The notes under the pieces were generated by a model. That model saw only the letters and a program-made list of their open reading frames with translations. It searched no databases and was not told the DNA's origin. Of a stretch of DNA of 47,075 nucleotides, positions 1-10,938 are shown piece by piece. The number at the start of each line of letters is the position of its first letter. Position 1 is the first letter of the stretch. The stretch lies in assembly GCA_001750625.1 (NCBI GenBank), contig MEIE01000005.1, forward strand, positions 1 to 47,075, written 5' to 3'. Both the position numbers and the translations under genes were made by a program. The DNA is from Candidatus Amphirhobacter heronislandensis (GTDB lineage Bacteria; Pseudomonadota; Gammaproteobacteria; Tethybacterales; Tethybacteraceae).

Positions 1-141
1 GTCGATCGCGCAGCCGCCGAAATCCGCCTCGGCGATCTCGAAGCCCGCCCGGGACTCGAGCGCTTGGAGCAGCGGCCGCAGCTGCCCGATCACCTCGGGG
101 CCGATGCCGTCCCCCGGCAGCAGCAGGACTGTTTCAGCCAC
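1..141 (-). CDS. leuB: 3-isopropylmalate dehydrogenase, N-terminal part (truncated by window edge)
   Basis: Reverse strand from GTG at 141 reads VAETVLLLPGDGIGPEVIGQLRPLLQALESRAGFEIAEADFGGCAID, typical IPMDH N-terminus; adjacent to leuD. Confidence 0.8.
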   Translation of the reverse strand, partial: MAETVLLLPGDGIGPEVIGQLRPLLQALESRAGFEIAEADFGGCAID

Positions 142-156
142 GGCGGCGCCGCGGCG

Positions 157-807
157 CTACTTGCCGATTTCGAGCCAGGGCTCCAGCTCGGCGCGCTTTT
201 GCTCGTATTCCTTGATCTGGTCCGCCAGCCGCTCGGTCGCCGCGATGTCGTCGAGGCCCTCGAGCAGGCGCTCCCTGGTCCCCGCGTCGATGCTGAAGTG
301 CAGCCTGCGTCCCTTGGCCGCGACGTACGGCCGCTCCGCCGCCAGCGCGACCTCGATCTTGAAGCCCGGCTCGGCCTCGCACTGCCGCGCCAGCGCCAGG
401 ACCTCGGCGGCCTCGAGCTCGACCAGCAGCAGGCCGTTCTTGCTGGCGTTGCTGCTGAAGATGTCCGCGAAGCCCGGTGCGATGATCGTCTTGAAGCCGT
501 AGTCGGTCAGCGCCCAGACCGCGTGCTCGCGCGAGCTGCCGCAGCCGAAGTTCGCGCCGGCGAGCAGCACCTCGGCGCCGGCGTAGCGCTCGGCGTTGAG
601 CTCGAAGGCCGGATTGGGCCGCAGCTTGGCGCGCGGCGTGTCGGCGTCCTGCGCCGGCTCGAGCCAGCGCTCGTCGTTGAACAGGAACAGGCCGTAGCCG
701 GTCTTCTTGACGCTCGTCAAGAACTGCTTGGGGATGATCTGGTCGGTGTCGACGTTCTCGCGCATGTAGGCGGCCGCCAGGCCGGTGAAATCGCGGAACC
801 TCTCCAT
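157..807 (-). CDS. leuD: 3-isopropylmalate dehydratase small subunit
   Basis: ENVDTDQIIPKQFL, GANFGCGSSREHAVWAL, GFADIFSSNASKNGLL motifs. Confidence 0.95.
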   Translation of the reverse strand: MERFRDFTGLAAAYMRENVDTDQIIPKQFLTSVKKTGYGLFLFNDERWLEPAQDADTPRAKLRPNPAFELNAERYAGAEVLLAGANFGCGSSREHAVWALTDYGFKTIIAPGFADIFSSNASKNGLLLVELEAAEVLALARQCEAEPGFKIEVALAAERPYVAAKGRRLHFSIDAGTRERLLEGLDDIAATERLADQIKEYEQKRAELEPWLEIGK

Positions 808-1685
808 CAGGGATGGTGCTCTTGCAGCAGCTTGCCTATCTCCGCGGGGTTTTTCGTCGTCGGGATGCCGGCCTTCTCGAGCGCGGCGATCTTCTCGTCC
901 GCCGTGCCCTTGCCGCCGGCGATGATCGCGCCGGCGTGGCCCATGCGCTTGCCCGGCGGCGCCGTGACGCCGGCGATGAAGCCGACGATGGGCTTGGAGA
1001 CCTCGCTGCTGGCGTACTCGGCCGCCTCTTCCTCGTCGGTGCCGCCGATCTCGCCGACCATCACGATCGCCTTGGTCGCCGGATCCTCGTTGAACAGCTT
1101 CAGGACGTCCTTGTGCTTGAGGCCGTTGACCGGGTCGCCGCCGATGCCGACGCAGGTCGACTGGCCCAGACCCAGCTGCGAGACCTGGTGGACCGCCTCG
1201 TAGGTCAGCGTGCCCGAGCGCGAGACGATGCCGACCGTCCCCGCCTTGTGGATGTAGCCCGGCATGATGCCGATCTTCACTTCGTCCGGCGTGATGACGC
1301 CCGGGCAGTTCGGCCCGACCAGCAGCGTCTTGGAGGACTTCATCATGTCGCGGACCCGCACCATGTCCAGCACCGGGATGCCTTCGGTGATGCAGATCAC
1401 CAGCTCGAGCTCGGCGTTGACCGCGTCCTCGATCGCGCTCGCGGCGAACGGCGGCGGCACGTAGATCACCGAGACGTCGCAGCCGGTCTCCTTCTTGGCC
1501 TCGCCGACGCTTTCGAAGACCGGGATCCCCTCGAAGTCCTGGCCGCCCTTGCCGGGGGTGACGCCGGCGACGTAGCAGTCCTTGCCGCCGGCGTACTCGC
1601 GGCTGTGGCGGGTGTGGAAGCTGCCGGTCTTGCCCGTGATCCCCTGGGTCACGATGCGGCTGTCCTTATTGATCAGAATCGACAT
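807..1685 (-). CDS. sucD: Succinyl-CoA ligase alpha subunit
   Basis: [25 protein letters not shown]..., [22 protein letters not shown] (catalytic His region). Confidence 0.97.
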   Translation of the reverse strand: MSILINKDSRIVTQGITGKTGSFHTRHSREYAGGKDCYVAGVTPGKGGQDFEGIPVFESVGEAKKETGCDVSVIYVPPPFAASAIEDAVNAELELVICITEGIPVLDMVRVRDMMKSSKTLLVGPNCPGVITPDEVKIGIMPGYIHKAGTVGIVSRSGTLTYEAVHQVSQLGLGQSTCVGIGGDPVNGLKHKDVLKLFNEDPATKAIVMVGEIGGTDEEEAAEYASSEVSKPIVGFIAGVTAPPGKRMGHAGAIIAGGKGTADEKIAALEKAGIPTTKNPAEIGKLLQEHHP

Positions 1686-1694
1686 TTGTTTATC

Positions 1695-2855
<1,161 letters not shown>

Positions 2856-2885
2856 CGTCTGCGCCGTGCGTGCATATTATAGGCT

Positions 2886-3644
2886 TTACCAATATTTCTC
2901 GATGGTGACGTTGCCGGGCCGGGCGCGGCGGTTGCGCTCGAGGCCCTTGGCCTGCAGCAGCGCGCAGACCTCCTGGACCATCGCCGGATTGCCGCACAGC
3001 ATGAACTGGCAGCTCGCGTCGAGCGCCGTTTTGGTGAGGCGCTCGAGCTCGCCGCTGGCGATCATCGCCGTCACCCGCTCGTTCGCGACGCCCTCGACCC
3101 GCTCGCGGGTGACGATCGGGACGTAGGCGAACTGCTTGCGCCGCAGCGCCGCGATCTCGGCGAGCTGGTCGTCGTAGAGCAGGTCCTGCCGCAGCCGCGC
3201 CGAATACACCAGCGCGATCTTCTCGTACCTGCTCCAGACCTCCTCGCCCGCCTGCAGGATGGAGACGAAGGGGCCGATGCCGGTGCCGGTCGCGATCATG
3301 AACAGGCTCAGCGCCTCGGGCACGTTCGCCAGCGTCAGCAGGCCGTTCGGCCGCATCGACACCAGCACCTCGTCGCCGGCGGCCAGCTCGGCGAGCCGCG
3401 GCGTCAGGTTGCCGCCCTCGGCCAGGACGTCGTAGCAGAACTCCAGCGTCGCCGCGGCCGGCGGATTCACGAAAGAATAGGCCCGCGCCAGCGGCTTCGC
3501 CTCGCCGTCCTGCGGCAGGCCCAGCTTGGTGAACTGGCCGGGGACGAAGTCCAGTCCCGGCGGCCGGGCAACTTGTAAAATACGCAGCTGGGACGTCGGG
3601 GCGAGCTGGCCCGCAACCTGGGCGGCCTGATATTCCTCGGGCAT
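2886..3644 (-). CDS. fpr: Ferredoxin/flavodoxin--NADP+ reductase family protein
   Basis: RAYSFVNPP (FAD), MIATGTGIGPFVSIL (NADP), C-terminal NVTIEKYW; start taken at MPEEYQ (3644) rather than the longer 3806 ORF. Confidence 0.85.
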   Translation of the reverse strand: MPEEYQAAQVAGQLAPTSQLRILQVARPPGLDFVPGQFTKLGLPQDGEAKPLARAYSFVNPPAAATLEFCYDVLAEGGNLTPRLAELAAGDEVLVSMRPNGLLTLANVPEALSLFMIATGTGIGPFVSILQAGEEVWSRYEKIALVYSARLRQDLLYDDQLAEIAALRRKQFAYVPIVTRERVEGVANERVTAMIASGELERLTKTALDASCQFMLCGNPAMVQEVCALLQAKGLERNRRARPGNVTIEKYW

Positions 3645-4800
3645 GCGAACCTTTATGCTGGCAAGGCTGAATTCTACAATTTGCGGCCTGCTCGCCGCCG
3701 CCGCCTGGGCCAGCGCCGACCCCGCCACCGCGCTCGCGAAGGCGGTGCTGCCACCGGGCTTGAAGATCGTGCAGCTGGACGCCGGCCTCGACCGTCCCGC
3801 CGGCATCGACGTGTCGGCTGCCGGGCACTTGGCCGTCGGCAGCTACGGCGACAGCCTCTACCTCTACGAGCGGCTCCCCGACGGCAACGTCATCAGGCAC
3901 ATCCTCTCCGGCATGCGGGCGCCGACCGGCGTCGCCTGGCTCGGCGACGACCTGGTCTTAACCCAAGGCTCCTACTTGATAATGATCGCCGAGCCGCTCG
4001 CGAAGCTGCGCGAAGGCCGGGCGCTCGCGCCCCAGCAGCTCGCCAAGATCAACAAATCCTCGGGACGCCGGTTCCTCAAATACGACGGGGAACGGGAGCT
4101 TCTTTACGTCGGCGTCCCGTCCTCCTGCAACGCCTGCCAGGTTCCCGGCGAGGAGCTGGCGGGGACGATCATCGCCTACGACCTCAAGGCCAAGAGCAGC
4201 TACGTCCACGCCCGCGGCCTGCGCGCGCCCCGCAGCCTTGACGTCCATCCGGCCACCGGCGAGCTGTGGGCGACGGACGCCAGCGCCTACCGGCACCCGC
4301 CGGTCCCGACGCCCGCCGACGAGCTCAACCGCATCACCGCCCAGGGGCTGCACTTCGGCCATCCCCACTGCCACGGCATCGCTGGGCCAGAGGGCGAAGG
4401 CAGTCCCGGCTGCGACGGTTACGCGGCCCCGGCCGCGCTGCTCGACGCGCGCAGCCAGCCCCACGGCCTGCATTTCATCCGCAGCGACGCGCTGCTCGAG
4501 CCGGGCTCGGCGCTCGTCGCGCTGCGCGGCGGCTGGAAGGAAAAAGACGGCGGGCCGCGCGCCGGCTTCGAGGTGCGGCAGCTCCTGCTCTCGGCCGACG
4601 GCCGGCAGATTCTCGGCAGCAAGCCGTTCATCACCGGCTGGCTCGATGCGGACGAGCGCTACTACGCCCGGCCGGCCGGCATCGGCGAAACCGCCGAAGG
4701 CTCGATCCTCATCACCGACAGCGCCAACGGCGCGATCTACATCGTCTCAAAAGACCAGGGCAATGCATCAGGCCAGCATCAAGACGCCGGCGGAAATTGA
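3643..4800 (+). CDS. Secreted sorbosone/glucose dehydrogenase-like beta-propeller protein (alternative start 3655)
   Basis: Signal-peptide-like N-terminus; GLDRPAGIDVSAAGHLAVGSYGDSLYLYE, HGLHFIRSD, GSILITDSANGAIYIV typical of PQQ sugar dehydrogenase-like propellers. Confidence 0.75.
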   Translation: MRTFMLARLNSTICGLLAAAAWASADPATALAKAVLPPGLKIVQLDAGLDRPAGIDVSAAGHLAVGSYGDSLYLYERLPDGNVIRHILSGMRAPTGVAWLGDDLVLTQGSYLIMIAEPLAKLREGRALAPQQLAKINKSSGRRFLKYDGERELLYVGVPSSCNACQVPGEELAGTIIAYDLKAKSSYVHARGLRAPRSLDVHPATGELWATDASAYRHPPVPTPADELNRITAQGLHFGHPHCHGIAGPEGEGSPGCDGYAAPAALLDARSQPHGLHFIRSDALLEPGSALVALRGGWKEKDGGPRAGFEVRQLLLSADGRQILGSKPFITGWLDADERYYARPAGIGETAEGSILITDSANGAIYIVSKDQGNASGQHQDAGGN

Positions 4801-5545
4801 GCGCATGCGCCGCAGCGGCGCCCTGGCCGCGTCGCTGCTGGACATGGTCGCCGAACGCATCGGCCCCGGCGTCTCCACCGGCGAGATCGACGACTGGTGC
4901 GCGCGGGAGATCGCGGCGGCGGGCGCGATCGCGGCGCCGCTCAACTACGCGCCCGCCGGCCACACGCCCTTCCCCAAGTCGGTCTGCACCTCGATCAACC
5001 ATCAGGTCTGCCACGGCATTCCCAGCCACGACCGCGCCCTCAAGAACGGCGACATCGTCAACGTCGACGTCACCGTCATCCTCGACGGCTACTACGCGGA
5101 CTGCTCGCGCATGTTCCAGATCGGCCCGGTTTCGAAAGCCGCGCGGCTGGTCTGCGACGTCGCCGAGCAGTGCCTGGACATCGGCATCGCGGCCGCGGTC
5201 GCCGGCAGCGACATCAGCGCCATCGGCGCCGCGATCGAGGAGCGCGCCGCGGCGGACGGCTGCAGCATCGTCCGCGAATACTGCGGCCACGGCGTCGGCC
5301 GCCGCTTCCACGAGCCGCCGCAGGTGCTGCATTACGCCAGCCGGCAGCCGCGGTTCACGCTGCGCGAGAACATGACCTTCACCATCGAGCCGATGGTCAA
5401 CGCCGGCCGGCGGGAGATCAAGGTGCTGCCCGACGGCTGGACGGTGGTCACCAAGGACCGTAGCCTGTCGGCGCAGTGGGAGCACACCATCCGCGTCACC
5501 GACGGCCCGGCCGAGATCCTCACCCCGCGCAGGGCGCCGTCTTGA
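4763..5545 (+). CDS. map: Methionine aminopeptidase type I
   Basis: ATG at 4763 inside the long ORF: MHQASIKTPAEIERMRRSG..., NVDVTVILDGYYADCSRMF, YCGHGVGRRFHEPP, FTIEPMVN. Confidence 0.95.
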   Translation: MHQASIKTPAEIERMRRSGALAASLLDMVAERIGPGVSTGEIDDWCAREIAAAGAIAAPLNYAPAGHTPFPKSVCTSINHQVCHGIPSHDRALKNGDIVNVDVTVILDGYYADCSRMFQIGPVSKAARLVCDVAEQCLDIGIAAAVAGSDISAIGAAIEERAAADGCSIVREYCGHGVGRRFHEPPQVLHYASRQPRFTLRENMTFTIEPMVNAGRREIKVLPDGWTVVTKDRSLSAQWEHTIRVTDGPAEILTPRRAPS

Positions 5546-7206
5546 GCAAGAAGAAGAAAAAGCGCTCCGGCGGCTCCGCGCCGGAGAAAAAGGCGCCGCC
5601 GCCGCCGGCTAGGCCGCCCGCCTTCCTGCGGCGGCTGTTCCCGCCCGCCGAAACCGAGGAGCCGTCCTGGCGCTGGCTGTGGCCGTGGCTGGGCGTGGCC
5701 TTCGTCCTGCGCGCCTGCGTCGGCATCTTCGGCGACTTCCTGCTGCACCCGGACGAGATCATGCAGTATCTCGAGCCCGCCCACAAGGCGGTCTTCGGCT
5801 ACGGCGTCTCGTACTGGGAGCACTACTACGGCGCGCGCAGCTTCCTCATCCCCGGCTTCGTCGCGACGATCCTGTGGCTGGCGAAGGTCACCGGCCTCGA
5901 CCATCCGGGCTTTTACGTCTACGCGGTCAAGACGGCGTTCTGCGCGGTCTCGGTGCTCGTCCCCTGGGCCTGCTACCGCATCGGCCGCCGCTTCTTCGGC
6001 GAGGAGGCCGGCCGCCTCGCGCTCATCATGACCTGCCTGTGGCCGTACCTGATCGTCTTCGCCCACAAGCCCTTCACCGAGTTCGTCGCGACCTCGATCT
6101 TCTTCGCGGCCTTCGGCTTCGCCTGCCGGCCGGCCGCCGAACGGCGCGGCGGCGCCCTCGCGGTCGGCGCGCTGCTCGCGCTGGCCGCGGCGGTCCGCAT
6201 GCAGTATCTGCCGATCGCCGGCCTGCTGTGGCTAGGGCTCGCGCTCGGCCGCGGCCGCGGCTGGGCGCTGGCGTCGATCGCCGGCGGCGTCGGCATGGTC
6301 CTCGCCGTCGGCGCCTTCGAGGCGCTGACCTGGGACTATCCCTACCAGTCCTACTACGTCAACTTCATGGCGAACCTCATGATCGCGCAGAACCGCCTGG
6401 CCGAGCCCGCCGAGTTCTACGTGATCCGGCTGATGGTCGCGACCGGCATGCTGTTCCCGGCTGCCCTGTACATGATGGGCGCCGAGTTCCGCCGCTGCGC
6501 GCTGCTCGCGACGCTGCTGGCCTTCACCCTGCTGCTGCACAACCTGCAGGTCCACAAGGAGCTGCGCTTCATCTTCGTCATCCAGCCGCTGTTTCTGCTG
6601 CTGATCGCGCCGGGGCTGCTGCGCTGGCTCGGCGGCGTCCGGCGGCCCGAGCTGCGGCTGGGGATCCCCGGCGCCTACGCCGCCGCCTTCGCCGTCATCG
6701 TCTGCTTCAACTTCTACGACGACCGCTGGCTGCACGCGGCGAGCTCGCGCGAACGCGGCGACACTTTCTACCTGCGGGAGAAGAACAACCTCTACGGCCT
6801 GTACCTGCGGCTGCACGACGACGAAAGCCTGCAGGGGCTGGCGCATTTCGGCGACCCCTACTTCAACACGCCGGGCTACTACTACCTGCACCGCGCCGTG
6901 CCCTTCTACGACGAGAGCGCGCTCGAATCGGCGGTGCGGCAGACCGGCGGGCGGCGGCTGCGCCCGCTGGTCAGCCACGTCGTCAGCAGGCGGAGCCTGG
7001 GCTCCTTCGAAGACTTCACGCTGCAGCGGCCCGACGGCGAATACCTGCTGTACGTCTCGGAGACGGAAGAATCCGTCCGCGGCCTCGAAGACCTCAACCC
7101 CTATCTCGTCGGCGGCTCCATGCACTACGAGTTCCGCCGCCGCGGCATCACCAGCCTGCCGCAGCCGCCGGACTTCCCCAAGCTGCTGCCCGCTCCGCAG
7201 GAATAA
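5542..7206 (+). CDS. Alg9/GPI-mannosyltransferase-like (GT22-type) integral membrane glycosyltransferase
   Basis: TTG at 5542; multi-TM; HPDEIMQYLEPAHKAVFGYGVSYWEHYYGARSFLIPG resembles the GT22 HPDE...E...WE...RS signature. Confidence 0.65.
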   Translation: MSKKKKKRSGGSAPEKKAPPPPARPPAFLRRLFPPAETEEPSWRWLWPWLGVAFVLRACVGIFGDFLLHPDEIMQYLEPAHKAVFGYGVSYWEHYYGARSFLIPGFVATILWLAKVTGLDHPGFYVYAVKTAFCAVSVLVPWACYRIGRRFFGEEAGRLALIMTCLWPYLIVFAHKPFTEFVATSIFFAAFGFACRPAAERRGGALAVGALLALAAAVRMQYLPIAGLLWLGLALGRGRGWALASIAGGVGMVLAVGAFEALTWDYPYQSYYVNFMANLMIAQNRLAEPAEFYVIRLMVATGMLFPAALYMMGAEFRRCALLATLLAFTLLLHNLQVHKELRFIFVIQPLFLLLIAPGLLRWLGGVRRPELRLGIPGAYAAAFAVIVCFNFYDDRWLHAASSRERGDTFYLREKNNLYGLYLRLHDDESLQGLAHFGDPYFNTPGYYYLHRAVPFYDESALESAVRQTGGRRLRPLVSHVVSRRSLGSFEDFTLQRPDGEYLLYVSETEESVRGLEDLNPYLVGGSMHYEFRRRGITSLPQPPDFPKLLPAPQE

Positions 7207-7212
7207 GAAGGC

Positions 7213-8361
7213 CTAGGCCGGCGCCGCGACCGGCGGCCGGCCGGCCGACTCCAGATACTCCCGCGACTGCATCTCCCGCAGCCGCGACAGCGTCCGGCCC
7301 GCTTCGCCGCCGGCGCCCGCGTACAGCTCGTCCAGCGGCGCCTCGGCCAGCAGCAGCAGCTTGGTGCGGGCCTCGTACAGCACGTCGATCATCCAGGTGA
7401 AGCGCCGGGTCGCCTCGGCGTTGTCCTCGCGGCCAAGCCGCGGCACCCCCGACAGAAAGACGGTCGCGAAGCGCGCCGCGATGCTCAGGTAGTCGCCCTG
7501 GCCGTAGCTGCCGCCGCAGGCCTCGGCGAAGTCCAGCCACAGCGCGTCGCTGGTCCGGCGCAGCGCCGGCATGCGGCGGCTGCCGACCCGGACGCTGCGC
7601 TTGAGGTTCATGCCCTTGGCGAGCTCGCCGAAGCGCTCCTTGAGCCGCTTTTGGTTCGCGTCGCTGAGCGGATGGTAGTACAGGCTGGCCTGCTCGAGCG
7701 CCCGCAGGCGGTAGTCCTCCGGCCCGTCGAGGTCGAAGACGTCGAGCCGCTCCTCGAGCAGCCGGATCGCCGGGATGAAGCGGTCGCGGGCGAGGCCGTT
7801 GGGATACAGGCCCGCCGGCGGATAGTTCGAGGTCGCGACCAGGACGACGCCGTGCTCGAGCAGGCGCTCGAGCAGGCGGCCGAGGATCATCGCGTCGGCG
7901 ATGTCGCTGACGTGGAACTCGTCGAGGCACAGCACCGCGTGCCGGTCCGCGAGGCGGTCGGCGAAGGCGGCCAGCCCGTCCTCCTCGCTTCCGGCCTTCG
8001 CCATCTCGGCGTGGAAGCGCTGCATGAAGCCGTGGTAGTGCGCGCGCAGCTTGTCCTGGCGCTGCAGGTTCAAGAAGAAGCCGTCGACCAAAAAGCTCTT
8101 GCCGCGGCCGACCGCGCCGTGGACGTACAGGCCACGCAGCCGCTCGTGCGGCCGGACCCGGCCGAGCAGCCGGCCCAGGTAGCCCTTCTTGCGCTCGTCG
8201 CGCTTCGCGACCAGGTCGTCGGCGAGCTGCTGCAGGCGGTCGACCAGCCGTTCCTGCGCCGGGTCAGGCCGCAGCTGGCCCTTGGCGAGGCGGCGGCGGT
8301 ACCAGCGCCTGACCGCGTCCTCGCCGATCAGGCACTTCGCCCGCGCGGCTTCGTCCGCCAA
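7213..8361 (-). CDS. zapE: Cell division protein ZapE (AFG1-like ATPase)
   Basis: GLYVHGAVGRGKSFLVDGFF (Walker A), AVLCLDEFHVSDIADAMIL (Walker B), VATSNYPP. Confidence 0.92.
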   Translation of the reverse strand: MADEAARAKCLIGEDAVRRWYRRRLAKGQLRPDPAQERLVDRLQQLADDLVAKRDERKKGYLGRLLGRVRPHERLRGLYVHGAVGRGKSFLVDGFFLNLQRQDKLRAHYHGFMQRFHAEMAKAGSEEDGLAAFADRLADRHAVLCLDEFHVSDIADAMILGRLLERLLEHGVVLVATSNYPPAGLYPNGLARDRFIPAIRLLEERLDVFDLDGPEDYRLRALEQASLYYHPLSDANQKRLKERFGELAKGMNLKRSVRVGSRRMPALRRTSDALWLDFAEACGGSYGQGDYLSIAARFATVFLSGVPRLGREDNAEATRRFTWMIDVLYEARTKLLLLAEAPLDELYAGAGGEAGRTLSRLREMQSREYLESAGRPPVAAPA

Positions 8362-8362
8362 G

Positions 8363-9775
8363 CTACGAATGGATGGCGCGCTTGGCCACCGCCAGCGCCG
8401 CTTCCTTGGTCGCTTCGGACAGGGTGGGATGCGCGTGGCAGATCAGGGCGATGTCCTCGGCCGAGCCCTCGAACTCCATCGCCATCGCCGCCTCGGCGAT
8501 CATCTCCGAGGCGCAGCTGCCGAAGATGTGGACGCCGAGCACCCGGTCGGTCTGCTCGTGCGCGAGGATCTTGACCATGCCGGTCGAATCGCCGATGCTG
8601 AGCGCGCGGCCGTTGGCCGCGAAGGGGAAACTGCCGGCGCGGTACGGCGTGCCCGCTTCCCGCAGCTGCTGCTCGGTCTGGCCGACCCAGGCGATCTCGG
8701 GATGGGTGTAGATCACCCACGGCACCGTGTTGAAGTCGACCTCCGGATGCTTGCCGGCGATCAGCTCGGCGACCATCACGCCCTCCTCCTCGGCCTTGTG
8801 CGCCAGCATCGGGCCGCGGACCACGTCGCCGATCGCCCACAGGTTCGGCAGGCCGGTGCGGCACTGTCCGTCGACCTCGATGCGCCCGCCGTCAAGCCGC
8901 AGGCCCGCCTCTGCCGCGCCGAGGCCGTCGGTGCAGGGGACGCGGCCGACCGCGACGATGAGCCGGTCGAAGGCGGCCGAGCTGGCCTTGCCGTTCTCCT
9001 CCCAGGACACGTCGACCTTCTTGGCTCCGGCCTTGGCGGCGGTGACCTTGCAGCCCAGCTTGATGTCCAGGCCCTGCTTGGCGAAGGCCTTGGCCGCCGC
9101 CTTGGCGACGTCCTGGTCCGCCAGCGCCAGGAACTCGGGCAGGGCCTCGAGGACGGTGACCTCGGCGCCGAGCCGGCGCCAGACGCTGCCGAGCTCGAGG
9201 CCGATGACGCCGGCGCCGATGATGCACAGCTTCGCCGGGACCTCGGCGAAGGCCAGCGCGCCGACGTTGTCGACGATGCGGTCGCCGTCGACCGGCGCGG
9301 CGGGGATCGGCCGCGACACCGAGCCGGTGGCGATGATCACGTGGTCGGCCTGGACCGTCCCGACGCCCTCGACCTCGACCTCGTGCGGCGGCCCGGCCTT
9401 GGCGAGGCGGGCGGTGCCGGCGAGGGCCGCGACCTTGTTCTTCTTGAGCAGCATCGCGACGCCGCCGGTGAGCTGCTTGACGACCTTTTGCTTGCGCTCG
9501 AGCATCGTCCCCAGGTCGAGGCCGATGCCCTTGGCCTTGATGCCGTGCGCCGCGAACTCCTCGCGGGCCATCTCGTAGTGGTGCGAGGACTCCAGCAGCG
9601 CCTTGGAGGGGATGCAGCCGACGTTCAGGCAGGTGCCGCCGTAGACGACGCCCTTGCCGTCCGGCGCCGGCCAGCGGTCCACGCAGGCGGTCTTGAAGCC
9701 GAGCTGGGCGGCGCGGATGGCCGCGACGTAGCCGCCGGGGCCGCCGCCTATAACCAGTACATCGTATTTGTCCAT
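8363..9775 (-). CDS. lpdA: Dihydrolipoyl dehydrogenase
   Basis: [38 protein letters not shown] redox-active disulfide, [24 protein letters not shown]. Confidence 0.97.
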   Translation of the reverse strand: MDKYDVLVIGGGPGGYVAAIRAAQLGFKTACVDRWPAPDGKGVVYGGTCLNVGCIPSKALLESSHHYEMAREEFAAHGIKAKGIGLDLGTMLERKQKVVKQLTGGVAMLLKKNKVAALAGTARLAKAGPPHEVEVEGVGTVQADHVIIATGSVSRPIPAAPVDGDRIVDNVGALAFAEVPAKLCIIGAGVIGLELGSVWRRLGAEVTVLEALPEFLALADQDVAKAAAKAFAKQGLDIKLGCKVTAAKAGAKKVDVSWEENGKASSAAFDRLIVAVGRVPCTDGLGAAEAGLRLDGGRIEVDGQCRTGLPNLWAIGDVVRGPMLAHKAEEEGVMVAELIAGKHPEVDFNTVPWVIYTHPEIAWVGQTEQQLREAGTPYRAGSFPFAANGRALSIGDSTGMVKILAHEQTDRVLGVHIFGSCASEMIAEAAMAMEFEGSAEDIALICHAHPTLSEATKEAALAVAKRAIHS

Positions 9776-9837
9776 CGCCTGAGCTCCACGTAAAAGCGGG
9801 ACGCTGATTTTAAACCGCTGGCTTAAAATCCGCCCGC

Positions 9838-10149
9838 ATGCGCCTTCCCGCCATCCCCCTCGCGCTCGCCGCGCTGCTCGCGCTCGCCGCCTGCAGCCTG
9901 CCGCCGGTCACCCGCAACGTCGTCATCGAGCAGGGCAACCCCCGCCTCGAGGAGCAGATCGCCAAGCTCGACGGCCTGAACATGGACGAGGTCCGGGTCC
10001 TGCTCGGCCCGCCGCAGTCGCGCTGGAACATCGACCACGAGGTCTGGGTGTATTTCAGCTCCTACCGCGACCAGCGCGAGGAGCGGCGCTTCAGCGCCGA
10101 GGTCCATTTTGACGGCGACGGCAACGTCGCCTACGTCTTCACCAACTGA
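9838..10149 (+). CDS. bamE: Outer-membrane assembly lipoprotein BamE/SmpA
   Basis: Lipobox [25 protein letters not shown](V)YFSSYR. Confidence 0.85.
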   Translation: MRLPAIPLALAALLALAACSLPPVTRNVVIEQGNPRLEEQIAKLDGLNMDEVRVLLGPPQSRWNIDHEVWVYFSSYRDQREERRFSAEVHFDGDGNVAYVFTN

Positions 10150-10152
10150 GCG

Positions 10153-10938
10153 ATGGCGGGCGGACCGGTCAGGATAGGCGTCTGGGGCGCGGCGGGCCGG
10201 ATGGGCATCGCCATCGCCCAGGCCATCGCCGACGAGCCCGGCGCCGAGCTCGCCGCCGCCTTCGAGCACGACGGCCACCCGCTGCTCGGCGAACAGATGC
10301 CCGGCCGCCACCGCGGCGTCCGGCTGCAGGCCGCCTCGGCGCCGGCGCCGGACTTCGAGGTCCTGGTCGCCTTCCCGATCCCCGAAGGCCTGGCGCCGGC
10401 GATCGCGCTCGCGCGGCAGCGCAAGATCGCGCTGGTCGTCGGCACCACCGGCTACAGCGACGAGGACCACCGCGCCCTGGCCGCCGCCGCCGAGGAGATC
10501 CCGCTGCTCGTCGAGCCCAACATGTCGCTCGGGGTGGTCGTCGTCAACATCCTGCTGCAGCAGGCCGTCCACGTCCTGCCGAACTGGGACGCCGAGGTCC
10601 ACGAGATCCATCACGCCGAGAAGAAGGACGCGCCGTCGGGGACCGCGAAGCTGCTCGTCGACAGCATCCGCGACGCCCGCAGCAAAAGCAAGGTGCTCGC
10701 CGGCCAGAACCTGCAGATCGACCCGGACAAGATCGGCGTGACCTCCGGCCGCGCCGGCGACATCGTCGGCGTCCACACCGCCCTGCTCGCGAACCGGGGC
10801 GAGTGCATCGAGCTCACCCACCGCGCCTTCGACCGCGCCACCTTCGCCGGCGGCGCCGTCTTTTCCGCGGTGCGCATCGCCCGCCAGCCGGCCGGGCGCT
10901 ACCGCCTCGCCGAGCTGCTGCTAGGGGGCGGCGGCTGA
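10153..10938 (+). CDS. dapB: 4-hydroxy-tetrahydrodipicolinate reductase
   Basis: IGVWGAAGRMGIAIAQAI, VGTTGYSDEDHRAL, HHAEKKDAPSGTAKLL. Confidence 0.95.
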   Translation: MAGGPVRIGVWGAAGRMGIAIAQAIADEPGAELAAAFEHDGHPLLGEQMPGRHRGVRLQAASAPAPDFEVLVAFPIPEGLAPAIALARQRKIALVVGTTGYSDEDHRALAAAAEEIPLLVEPNMSLGVVVVNILLQQAVHVLPNWDAEVHEIHHAEKKDAPSGTAKLLVDSIRDARSKSKVLAGQNLQIDPDKIGVTSGRAGDIVGVHTALLANRGECIELTHRAFDRATFAGGAVFSAVRIARQPAGRYRLAELLLGGGG

